Source: Notolepis coatsorum
Lineage: Eukaryota; Chordata; Actinopteri; Aulopiformes; Paralepididae
Length of the DNA stretch: 64,000 bases
Assembly (NCBI GenBank): GCA_963971535.1
Contig: OZ020594.1
Coordinates: 116,843,127-116,907,126, forward strand
Reading direction: 5' to 3'
The notes below the pieces were generated by a model, which was given only the letters and a program-made list of their open reading frames with translations, made no database searches and had not been told where the DNA came from. The translations under genes were made by a program, and so were the position numbers. How positions within the stretch are numbered: position 1 is the first letter of the stretch; the number at the start of each line of letters is the position of its first letter. Positions 10,476-20,329 of this stretch are shown here, in pieces.

Positions 10476-13400
10476 GCCTAAGTCCCAAAGAGACCTGCGT
10501 GACCAATTTTGTGAGGGGGTCAAGGACCATGGTTTGAGTATAAGATTACGAGACAAAATTTGTGTGAACCCTAATTGGAAAATTAGGGATGTACGGAGGG
10601 AGGCTGTTGAGTGGACAGCGCAGTGTGAAAAACGGTCATTTAAAAAGGATAATCACTCCCCTCCATTTTCGAATGAAGTCCAGGCACAAGTGTCCTGCGA
10701 GCCAATTGAAAATAAATCAAGTTATTCTGAACTGAAAGCCCTCATTGAGGCTCAACAGAGACAATTGGATGTGCTAATGAAAGCATTGCAGCCCTTCAAA
10801 CAGGAAGGTGGGGCTCAACCTCCATCTAGATTTAGAAGAGCTCCTGCTCCTGATGGAAAGCCTATCTGTTTTCGGTGTGATCAAAGGGGCCATATAGCAC
10901 GTTACTGCACTGCAGCTCTCCCAAAAACATCCCAGCCCAAAAAGGGACCAGGCCAAGCAGAGGGACGAGAGCCCACTACTACCGAGCAAAGTCATATAAA
11001 CCCTGAGACTAAGCTTGATTCAGGACGAAATCCATCTGTTATGTCGACACTTGTGAGTGAATGTCCAGTAGTGGAGGTTAAGATGGGGGAAATTGTGGTT
11101 CCATCATTATTGGATACTGGGTCCATGGTCACAACGATGACTGAGAGTTTTTTTAAAGAACATTTTGGTCACCTCACCGATGCTCAGTTACGTGAGTGTG
11201 CATGGTTAGATCTTCGGGCAGGAAATGGTCTAGAGCTGCCATACCTGGGTTATTTGGAGTTGGACATCACGATTTTGGGAAAATGTATCACGGGCAGGGG
11301 TGTCCTGGTAGTAAGAGATGCAGATGACCCTCAAATGCAGCATAAAAAAAGGTTAACCCCGGGAGTACTGGGTATGAATGTAATCAAAGGGTTTTATCAG
11401 GAGTTGTTTGTACAGTCTGGCTCCAGTCTTTTTGAGGATCAAAAATCCAGTGGCTACAACCAAGTGGAGGTTGTGGAAAAGGATAGGGCAAAGACGGCAT
11501 TCTGTACTCCATTCGGTCTATTCGAATTTAATAGGATGCCATTTGGATTGTGCAATGCTCCTAGCACTTTTCAACGCCTTATGGAGCGCATGTTCGGAGA
11601 TTGCCGTTATCAGTCTGTTTTACTGTACCTTGATGATGTGATTGTGTTCTCTTCCTCTGTTCAGCAGCACATAGAGAGGCTGGAGGAAGTTTTCTCTCGG
11701 TTACAGAAGCAGGGGCTCAAGGTAAAGGGTTCTAAATGCCATTTCTTTCAGAGGCAAGTGAAATATCTGGGCCATGTAGTTTCGGCTGAGGGAGTGGCAA
11801 CAGACCCGGACAAGGTAGCAATTGTGAAGGAGTGGCGGACCCCCACTAATCTGGCCGAGCTCAAATCTTTCCTGGGGTTTGCTAGTTACTATCGGCGCTT
11901 TATAGCTGGGTTTGCAAAGATGGCTGCTCCTTTAAATCATGCAGCAGCACAATTGTCCCCAGGCATAAAAAAGGGTAAGACTCCCAGGAAGCCACTGGCC
12001 CCGGTCTGGACACCAGAGTGTGAAGAGAATTTTGGCCAGATAAAGACGGCGCTGATCTCTGCACCAGTGTTGGCCTATGCAGATTTTCATAAGCCATTTG
12101 TGTTACAGATTGATGCTAGTCATGCGGGGTTGGGGGCAGTACTTTGCCAGGAACATGGAGGGAAGCTCAGGCCTGTCGCTTATGCTAGTAGGGCACTTAA
12201 ACCTACAGAAAAGAACATGCAGAACTATAGCTCTATGAAACTAGAGTTTCTTGCTCTTAAGTGGGCAGTGTCGGAGAAATTCAGAGGGTATCTGTTAGGG
12301 GGTTCCTGCACTGTATATACAGATAACAACCCACTTACCCACCTAGACACAGCTAAACTTGGTGCAGTAGAGCAACGATGGGCAGGCGAGCTGGCTCCAT
12401 TTAACCTTACTTTAAAATATCGTCCTGGGACTAGGAATGGTAATGCGGATGCCTTGTCTCGCCGGTACAGGGAGCCCAGTACGACTGAGGCCTCGGAGGA
12501 GGAAGATGTTTGGGAGGAAGGGCTCTTTGGCATCCAGTCTGACATTTCTGTGCTTCCAGGTTGTTCCAAGGAGAGCCTAGCCGTGTTGCAAGAACAAGAT
12601 CCAGTTATTGGACCACTGTTGGCCTGTTGGAGAAAAGCCAGGCCACCCGATGCAAAGGAGAGGGAGAGGTTTGGCCAGGGTACCAAGGAGCTTGCACGCC
12701 AATGGGGGCGCCTGAGAGAGGAAGGGACAGTGCTGTATCGACAGTGTAAATCTCCTGATGGTGGTAAGGAGATCTATCAGCTTGTACTACCACAGTGTTT
12801 ACATAAAGATGTGCTCACTCAGCTGCATGATAATCATGGGCATCAGGGGGTGGAGCGGACGTTGCAGCTTGCGCGTTCGCGGTGTTACTGGCCAAATATG
12901 TACAGGGATGTCGAGAAATGGTGTCTGCAGTGTGGGAGATGTGTGTTGGCTAAAGCTGTACAGCCAAAAATTAAACCAGTTATGGGCAGTCTACAGGCCT
13001 CTAGGCCACATGAAATCCTGGCTATAGATTTCACCATGTTGGAACTAGCTTCAAATGGAAGAGAAAATGTGCTGGTCTTAACAGATGTGTTTTCCAAATA
13101 CACCCAGGCCATTCCCACTAAAGATCAGCGGGCCAGTACCGTAGCTGATGTTCTGGTTAAACAGTGGTTTAATTTGTTTGGTCCTCCTGAACGTATCCAT
13201 TCAGATCAAGGAAGAAACTTTGAGAGTGGGTTGGTCAGGCAGTTATGCAAGGTCTACAAGATTCGCAAGTCTCGTACTACCCCTTACCACCCTCAGGGAA
13301 ATGGTCAGTGTGAAAGATATAATCGCACATTACATGATTTGTTGCGCACACTGCCCCCAGACCAGAAGAGATATTGGCCGCGGCACCTTCCTCAGTTAAC

Positions 13401-14151
13401 CTATGCCTATAACACCACTGTGCATCAGTCCACTGGCATGACTCCCTACTTTTTAATGTTTGGCCGGGAGCCCCGACTCCCTGTGGATTTTTTGCTAGGG
13501 GAGGGGTTAGAGGAGGCAGAGCAGGGTCTAGAGGACTGGGTAAAGGAGCACCAGGAGTCACTGGAGGGAGCGTATAGCCATGTACGACAGCGCCTGGCTA
13601 CAAGGAGAGAGTACAGAGATAAGAAACAGGAAGAGCAAGTGAGAGATCCATTTATAGGGGAGGGAGACCTTGTATATGTCCGTAACCATGGGGTGAAGGG
13701 TCGTAACAAGATTCAGGATGTCTGGGAACCGACCCCTTACCGGGTGGTACAGTGCCCCGCAGAACGTGGTGTAGTCTACTCCATCACCCCTGCAGTTCAG
13801 GATGGTCCGGTACGGCATGTCCACCGGACTGAGATGAGAGGTATGCCCATAGGTGGGTTGAGGCCTGATACAGGCCATGATTTGGGGGAAGAGCAGGAGG
13901 AGCAGGGGGATGGAGGAGACAATGGGGTGGAGGATACAGATGTTACATTGACAGAAGGACGGCCGTTGGAGTCGTATAGTGAGGGGTCAATGTCAGAATC
14001 CGAGCTTGGTCCAGAGGATGATGTGTTGGAAGGAGGGGATGGTGACTTGGAGACAGATTTCCCAGTGGTGGTGGAAGGCCTCAGGAAGTCAAATAGGAGT
14101 ACTGCAGGCAAACACGATAATCCGTTTAGACTCCCTAAATCTGCAGTTTAA
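10393..14151 (+). CDS. pol: Gypsy Gag-Pol polyprotein, RT N-terminus deleted
   Basis: The frame is open for about 1252 codons; its apparent start at 10393 is GTG and not a real initiator. Residues are numbered from there. A CCHC zinc knuckle (CFRCDQRGHIARYC) is near 159-172. The aspartic protease motif LDTGS covers 240-244. RT has YLDD at 412-415 and 'FLGFASYYRRFI' after it. RNase H has its DASH motif at 574-577, Glu618 and Asp644. Integrase has His812, His815 or 817, Cys844 and Cys847, then a D879, D938, E974 core with the usual 35-residue D-E spacing. The protease is followed too quickly by 'SGYNQVEV': the RT fingers and the first catalytic aspartate are absent, so reverse transcription should fail. 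RNase H and integrase look intact. Confidence 0.9.
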   Translation: MRGESLLDYSHALMSQMDQIVQTDAQAKPKSQRDLRDQFCEGVKDHGLSIRLRDKICVNPNWKIRDVRREAVEWTAQCEKRSFKKDNHSPPFSNEVQAQVSCEPIENKSSYSELKALIEAQQRQLDVLMKALQPFKQEGGAQPPSRFRRAPAPDGKPICFRCDQRGHIARYCTAALPKTSQPKKGPGQAEGREPTTTEQSHINPETKLDSGRNPSVMSTLVSECPVVEVKMGEIVVPSLLDTGSMVTTMTESFFKEHFGHLTDAQLRECAWLDLRAGNGLELPYLGYLELDITILGKCITGRGVLVVRDADDPQMQHKKRLTPGVLGMNVIKGFYQELFVQSGSSLFEDQKSSGYNQVEVVEKDRAKTAFCTPFGLFEFNRMPFGLCNAPSTFQRLMERMFGDCRYQSVLLYLDDVIVFSSSVQQHIERLEEVFSRLQKQGLKVKGSKCHFFQRQVKYLGHVVSAEGVATDPDKVAIVKEWRTPTNLAELKSFLGFASYYRRFIAGFAKMAAPLNHAAAQLSPGIKKGKTPRKPLAPVWTPECEENFGQIKTALISAPVLAYADFHKPFVLQIDASHAGLGAVLCQEHGGKLRPVAYASRALKPTEKNMQNYSSMKLEFLALKWAVSEKFRGYLLGGSCTVYTDNNPLTHLDTAKLGAVEQRWAGELAPFNLTLKYRPGTRNGNADALSRRYREPSTTEASEEEDVWEEGLFGIQSDISVLPGCSKESLAVLQEQDPVIGPLLACWRKARPPDAKERERFGQGTKELARQWGRLREEGTVLYRQCKSPDGGKEIYQLVLPQCLHKDVLTQLHDNHGHQGVERTLQLARSRCYWPNMYRDVEKWCLQCGRCVLAKAVQPKIKPVMGSLQASRPHEILAIDFTMLELASNGRENVLVLTDVFSKYTQAIPTKDQRASTVADVLVKQWFNLFGPPERIHSDQGRNFESGLVRQLCKVYKIRKSRTTPYHPQGNGQCERYNRTLHDLLRTLPPDQKRYWPRHLPQLTYAYNTTVHQSTGMTPYFLMFGREPRLPVDFLLGEGLEEAEQGLEDWVKEHQESLEGAYSHVRQRLATRREYRDKKQEEQVRDPFIGEGDLVYVRNHGVKGRNKIQDVWEPTPYRVVQCPAERGVVYSITPAVQDGPVRHVHRTEMRGMPIGGLRPDTGHDLGEEQEEQGDGGDNGVEDTDVTLTEGRPLESYSEGSMSESELGPEDDVLEGGDGDLETDFPVVVEGLRKSNRSTAGKHDNPFRLPKSAV

Positions 14152-14202
14152 GGTTTTCCCCAAGTAGTAGATTGTATTGGTATATCGTCGGGACGCCGAT
14201 AC

Positions 14203-14218
14203 ATTTGGAGGGGGTGTA
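14203..14218 (+). promoter_or_regulatory. Gypsy polypurine tract
   Basis: GGAGGGG ending with TGTA immediately precedes the 3' LTR, where the plus-strand primer is expected. Confidence 0.7.
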
Positions 14219-15347
14219 TGTGTCGGGTGGCATTAATGAGAAAGGAGGAGGGGCCTCAATGAGCCAGGTTCCGTTATAGGGGGATACCTGCGGGAGGAAC
14301 GTTAGTTGGAATTGTTTGTTGCGGCCGGTGCAGTGAGGTAGGTGCACACCTCACTCCGGAATGCAGGAACAAGCATTACACGCTAAGGTAGGCAGTGGTA
14401 GTATTATGGTATAGGAATAGCGGGTTTTAAGGTGCTCGGCAATATGTGTGACATGGAGTGTTTGTTCCAGATCACTTGCCTGGTTCCCAGCGGGATTGAA
14501 AGTAGTCGGTAGGATTATAGGACCACCGACGAACCAGGTATTTTAAATGTAGTACTTTGTTTTAGCATGTAATGTTGTTTAATAATTATGCGTGTTATTG
14601 TTTTAATAAAAAAGTGTTTTAATACCGTTGTGTTTGTTTCCCGGCAGAGCACCAGTGGTCCAGCTGCTCTTGCCGTGAAACACTTTTAGTATATTGTTTG
14701 GTAGTTATAATATAATGTCTAATCCGCCCGGGCCAATGGGCCGGTAGACGGGCAAAAATAATTGGGTCTTGCCCTTGGGCCGGATTAGTTTTCTTTACAT
14801 GTATGTTTATTTGTGTGTCCGTTTCCCCCCCACCATAACACCAACCCATGTACAAGGTACCTCTCTCAGACGTGAACACGGGCAGGCTTAGTGTGCCATT
14901 ATCATATGGATGCCGTGGTTATGCACAGTTTGCACAAGTTGAATCACAGAGTGGTAGGATATCTGTTTACTTCATTGTGAGAAGTTTGACATCCCTTTTT
15001 ATACAGTTCTTGACGTGGTATTTATTGATGTGTGATAAAGTTTCCTTCATTGTGTGAAGTGCTATTTATTAACAATCGATATCGTATGAAGTGCTATTTA
15101 TTGACAATTGATCGTATGAAATGCTATTTATTGACAATTGATATTACTCTCCTTCATTGTGTGAAGTGTCACCAGGTTGCTGTGAATAAAACCCTGCCCG
15201 GGTCAAGACTGATTGGGGTTCCTGAGCATGAGGTTGAAGTGGGCTTATAGTAATGTTGTCCACTCCTTTTTATGTAATAAATATTATGGTTAAATTAACC
15301 TACACTCTTGTGTCTTTCTTAAAGCTAGGAACTTAGCGGGTGTAACA
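14219..15347 (+). repeat. Gypsy 3' LTR
   Basis: It starts TGTGTCGGG where the 5' LTR reads TGTGACGGG, and ends GGGTGTAACA like the 5' LTR. The 1129-bp repeat is followed by the TAAG target duplication. Confidence 0.95.
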
Positions 15348-15544
15348 TAAGGTATTTAGTACTGATACATTTGTGACATAAACGGTATTCAAATATACAG
15401 TACTGTTACCCCTAGATCCTGACAGAGTATATACATATGATGGGGAGGGGACTGTACATTAGGAGGGGGTGGGTGGGTGGGTGGGAGAGAAATATACATA
15501 CGGTGGGGAGGGAATATATACATGTATAGGTATAGTATAGGTAC

Positions 15545-15900
15545 TTGAATGAAATAAAGTTGTTACTCCTTGTACCCCGGTTGTGAGGTTGGTTATTTCA
15601 GGGCATTAGGACAAATAGCAGTTTCCCTGCTAAATAGCAGTGTCTCCTGCTACTGGTATAACTCACGTATTTATTACAGTAGCATTAGCATAGCAGCTTA
15701 GCTTGTTAGCTGCTCCAGCTAACTTACCTCTGGTCAAGGCCCAGTCTGGTGGAAAAGTGGCAGAAACGCCAACAGATCAGATGTGCGGTCAGTAGATGAA
15801 TACAAGCAGATTTTACTGTAACAAAACGGAGAGGTCGACATGAACCGAATGTACCTTTGTTTAGCCTGAACGACAAGGCTCCAGAAACTACGTGTGTTTT
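15545..15900. other. Unassigned stretch
   Basis: No gene or clear element is visible. It contains AAATAGCAG and TAGCATTAGCATAGC-type short repeats. The ORFs here lie opposite the (CTT)n run and are not credible. Confidence 0.3.
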
Positions 15901-15902
15901 TG

Positions 15903-16445
15903 TCTTCTTCTTCTTCTTCTTCTTTGGATTTAATGGCGGGTCGCAACCACAGAAAGGCGCATACCGCCACCTACTGTACAACCCAGCAACTGGAGCGGAT
16001 AAGGCAAGAACCCGGCAAAGAAAAGAAAAAAATTAAGAAAAACGTACCCAGAACAAACCAAACTAAATACCCAACCCTAACATCACCACCATATACAAAC
16101 CTAATAAAAATAAAAATAAAACACAAACATAAACAAAAGAAATTAAATAAAATTAAAATCCTACCCCCCAAACCAATTGAAAACACAAATCCCAAAACCA
16201 AATCCTGCACCCCTTTACTGCCCACCACATCCCTCAACAATCCACCCAACGTGAAATATGCACCCCCCCCCCCCTGTCCCTCACCCGACCCCCCCTCGCG
16301 TCCCTCTCATACCGAGCACAATGAAGCAGCACATGTTTAACTGTTTCCAGCTCCCCACAAAAAGGACAACCCCCGTTCTCATGCTTCCCCACCCTAAATA
16401 GTGCCCTCTTCAATAGGGTATATCTGCAGAGCCGCAGAGCCCCAT
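15903..16445 (-). mobile_element. LINE 3' end with CCHC zinc finger, reverse
   Basis: Read on the minus strand, about 16440 to 16270 encodes a conserved LINE ORF2 C-terminus containing 'CPFCGELETVKHVLLHC', the Cys-Cys-His-Cys finger that closes the ORF2 of several non-LTR clades. It runs into a 3'UTR and ends in (GAA)n at about 15903-15923 (seen as CTT on the plus strand). The coding part has several breaks. Confidence 0.65.
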
Positions 16446-16506
16446 GTCTCGGGGTCTGAGCTCAGATGGGAAGGGCTTGAGGCTTGCTAAGCACTACTGC
16501 GCATCC

Positions 16507-16757
<251 letters not shown>

Positions 16758-16900
16758 ATGGAGTAAAATAAAATGAAATATGAGTTAAGTTAAGCACAAT
16801 AGGACAATAACACTACCTTATGCATACTGCACCTTATGTGAAGACAGTATATTTCATTGATTTGTTATATTGTTTACCTAATTATCCTAATTATCCAACC

Positions 16901-17163
16901 TAATACACCACTACCAAATCCAGCCTAATCAACCACTACCAAATCCAGCCTAATAAACCACTACCAAATCCAGCCTAATAAACCACTACCAAATCCAGCC
17001 TAATAAACCACTACCAAATCCAGCCTAATAAACCACTACCAAATCCAGCCTAATAAACCACTACCAAATCCAACCAAATAAACCACTACCAAATCCAGCC
17101 TAATAAACCACTACCAAATCCAACCTAATAAACCACTACCAAATCCAGCCTAATAAACCATAC
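16901..17163. repeat. 25-bp minisatellite, about 10.5 copies
   Basis: The unit TAATAAACCACTACCAAATC plus CAGCC recurs with only scattered substitutions. There are no variable spacers, so this is a minisatellite and not a CRISPR array. Confidence 0.95.
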
Positions 17164-17309
17164 CAGATCGCTAGAAGCATCAGTGAAGAGTGATTAGGCC
17201 CTGCTTGGACAAAATGCTGTCCAGGGAATTATGAGGCTGCGACTCTCACATATGAATTCAGTCAATATAGGCCCTGTTCTGTCCCTGTCCCCCTGCAATG
17301 CAGTAGTGG

Positions 17310-18908
17310 CAACTGGCAATGAAGACCATCAACCTGGACCCTCTGCAATTTGCATATCGCCCCAACAGGTCCACGGAGGACGCCATAGCCCATGTGCTGC
17401 ACACAGCAGCATCACACCTGGACAAGAGGCAGGGGAACTATGTGAGAATGCTGTTCATCGACTACAGCTCAGCATTCAATACCATAGTCCCCTCCAAACT
17501 CATAGCCAAGCTCAGGGACCTGGGCTTGAACTATGACCTGTGCCAGTGGGTCTTGGACTTCCTGACGGGCAGACCCCAGGTGGTAAGAGCCGGCAACTGC
17601 ACCTCCTCATCCATCACGCTCAACATAGGGGCCCCCCAGGGCTGTGTTCTGAGCCCCCTCCTCTACTCCCTGTACACACATGACTGCGTAGCACAGCGGA
17701 ACAACAACACCATCATCAAATTTGCTGATGACACAGTAGTGGTGGGCCTGATCTCTGCCAACGACGAAAGGGCCTACCTGGAAGAGGTAGAGAACCTGTC
17801 ACAGTGGTGTCAGGAGAACTGCCTCTCCCTGAACGTCAGCAAAACAAAAGAGATGATTGTGGACTTCAGGAGGTCGGGGGTCAAGGACTACAGCCCCCTC
17901 AGCATCGACGGGGCACCGGTTGAGAGAGTGAACAGTTTCAAGTACCTCGGAGCCCACATATCCGAGGACTTGACATGGACCACACACATTGACAGTGTTG
18001 TGAAGAAGGCACGACAACGCCTCTACTTCCTCAGGCGCCTAAGGAAGTTCCAAGTCAGTCAGAAGATCCTTAGGAACTTCTACTCATGTACAATAGAGAG
18101 CATCCTGACCGGCAACATCACCTCCTGGTTTGGGAATAGCACTGCACAAGACCGTAGCAGACTACAAAGAGTGACACGTTCAGCCGAACGCACAATTGGA
18201 GGGGGGCTTCCCACCCTCCAGAACATTTACAACAAGCGGTGCAAGGGGAAGGCTAAGAGAATTATTAAGGACTCGAGCCACCCGAACAACTGCCTCTTTG
18301 AACTGCTGCGGTCAGGCAAGCGATACCGGAGTCTTAAGGCGAGCACAGAAAGACTCAGAAGAAGCTTCTATCCCCAGGCCATCAGGCTGCTAAACGAACA
18401 ATAATCGCTAAACGAACAATAATCACTATGCAACAACCATCAAATGCACACAGCACACACACCCACACGCACACACTCACTCAAACAAACAACACACTGC
18501 AGCACCCACTCTCCACACTTTAGATCACACAAACACACTTACACTTTATATTTATTGATAAAGGATTTGCACTACAACTCGTACACCTACTGTGAATTGT
18601 ACCTAAATTGCACCTCGTCCCATTTCTCCATTTCTGCCTTGCACTATATAGTATTGTATATTAGTACACTGCACAGTATTGTATATTGTATGGTAACTAC
18701 GTCTATTCTGCATCTAACATTGTACATATGTCTAAACTGAACACTGTGACCTCCTTTTTTTTTTACTTCTAATTTTACTATGTTTTTATTTCATACTTAT
18801 CTTGTCTTGCACAGTCTCTGGAGCGCAACAGTAAGAAGCATTTTGTACAAAAGTATTCTGTACTTCTGTATGACAACTATTAAAGAAACTTGAACTTGAA
18901 ACTTGAAG
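17310..18908 (+). mobile_element. L2-type LINE, 5'-truncated, intact RT C-terminal frame
   Basis: The frame at 17319-18404 (361 codons) starts in the RT domain at '[12 protein letters not shown]'. It contains the first catalytic Asp in '[10 protein letters not shown]', '[17 protein letters not shown]', the catalytic 'FADD' and the thumb segment '[18 protein letters not shown]', without stops. The endonuclease and N-terminus are absent, so the M at 17319 is not a natural start. A 3'UTR ends at 18908 in (ACTTGAA)n. The uninterrupted frame and the match to 476-1337 indicate a young family. Confidence 0.9.
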
Positions 18909-18935
18909 TCAACAGTGGCAGTATTAACTCCTTAA

Positions 18936-19858
18936 CACGTTGATTGCCAGGCAGCAGGGGGCACTGTGGGCCTTCAGTGCCAGCGTTCTATTCAATGGAT
19001 AGAATGGCGTGTTTGCACTGCTAAAAACTATATTTTATATTATAGCTATGGATCTAATAACGCCGTCGATTGACAGTGAGTGGCTTCTGGTCAACATGCA
19101 AAAAACAGATAGTTTTTTCATCCGTACATTTCCGTTTTATACCATTTTGAATATGAGTATAGGAAAAGACGCGAAAATAGCCCTTTAGTGAAATCCAGTT
19201 ATCACGTTGTAATTTTTCGCCTGATTATCTAATCATCCTGAAATCAATGGTAGATTATTGGTATTATGTCTCCTCGTGCATACATGAAATGGGGCTTGGA
19301 GCGCGGCGCTTCCCCCCCCCCCCCCCCCCCCCCCCAATGGTACACAGCACATATACATTCCACACAGAGCGCTTCAATCACGGGAGAAAATATTAGATCA
19401 ACGCAAGATCGGTAATATAGAGTCCTTACATGGTCTCTGATGTAATGCAAAAAAAATTATCCAATTATCTGATCGCCATTCCAGTTATCCACAGCGATCC
19501 TGTCTCCGACGTTATTGGGCATTGCACATGAACGGGCAGGCGGGGTCAGTTGTCCAAGCCATCCCTACAAGCTAGTGTTTAGGACCCGCCCCCACGCAGC
19601 AGCTCTGTAGAGAAATTAAACTATATAGTTTCAAATGGAGTGCAATAGCGGCCGAAGGCGCTAGAGGGCGGTATTGACCGCCTGCCAGCTCAGACACATT
19701 CAGTACCGCATGCACAAGGTGCCCTGATGAATTATGAATGGCAATAGCGAATAAAAGAAATACAGAAACAAAAACGTAGATCTACGTTTCTGTGACTTGA
19801 ACGGCACTCAAGCGCTGGGCCACAGAAAGGTAGATCTCCGTTTTCGGCACAGAAAGGG
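18936..19858. mobile_element. piggyBac-like TTAA element
   Basis: It is flanked by TTAA at 18932-18935 and 19859-19862, and starts CACGTTGATTGCC. The interior is homologous, in reverse, to the element at 45472-46427, including the block around 19440-19520 and the run of C at about 19312-19335. No transposase is encoded. The short minus-strand ORF at 19244-19450 has a counterpart in the other copy, but its coding status is doubtful. Confidence 0.75.
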
Positions 19859-19990
19859 TTAATGGCAAGCCTGCAATGTTATCAAATTATTATTATATAA
19901 TAAAATATTTTGATAGTCGCCACCTTGATCATGAGTGAGGCTTTTAACTATGAATTCCTCATAATCAGTGACCTTGTGTAAAACAGAGAT

Positions 19991-20187
19991 ATAACGTACG
20001 GTTATATCTATAACCATAGTTATATGAGTATAGCGGACGCTCTGCGTCCTACTGGAATATATCCCTATATCAGTATAAGCACTGAATAAATCTCCACATG
20101 CACCTTTACACACCTATTCGCCTGGCCACACCCCCATCCGCTCCTCTACATAAGCAGGGGTGTGGCCATACTAACAGCTCCTTCCCA
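19991..20187. repeat. DIRS-like inverted terminal repeat (plus-strand left)
   Basis: From about 20040 to 20187 it is the near-perfect reverse complement of 25097-25243. The outermost 50 bases (starting ATAACGTACG) are unique to this side and are copied, inverted, into 20234-20291. Confidence 0.9.
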
Positions 20188-20233
20188 AGTCTTTCACCAC
20201 CAAGGTGAAGACCACGGGGTACTCAGTGAGTTC

Positions 20234-20328
20234 GACGCAGAGTGTCCGCTATACTCATATAACTATAGTTATAGATATAACTGTACGTTATAGATCGTAT
20301 AGCTACCGCTCTGCGTCCTACTGGAATA
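20234..20328. repeat. Internal complementary region of DIRS-like element
   Basis: Bases 20234-20291 are the reverse complement of 19991-20048 with three mismatches in 58. From about 20285 to 20328 the sequence is the reverse complement of the right outer end (25225-25266), identical over about 42 bases. The two halves meet at CGTTAT/AGATCG. In DIRS1 this region is thought to template end completion through a circular intermediate. Confidence 0.85.
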
Positions 20329-20329
20329 C

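Larger units (their letters stand above)
8641..15347 (+). mobile_element. Gypsy (Metaviridae) LTR retrotransposon, defective
   Basis: A 6.7-kb element has two near-identical LTRs (8641-9770 and 14219-15347), a TAAG duplication on both sides (8637-8640 and 15348-15351), a primer-binding-like site after the 5' LTR and a polypurine tract before the 3' LTR. Domain order in the internal ORF is Gag, zinc knuckle, protease, RT, RNase H, integrase, the Gypsy order. Gag carries a one-base frameshift and the N-terminal part of RT is missing. The LTRs differ at only about five single bases plus one short rearranged patch near 8815-8840, so insertion was recent. Confidence 0.95.

Noticed and set aside
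16901-17163. CRISPR-like regular 25-bp repeats
   Set aside because: Units are directly adjacent with no unique spacers and the context is a eukaryotic transposon-rich locus.
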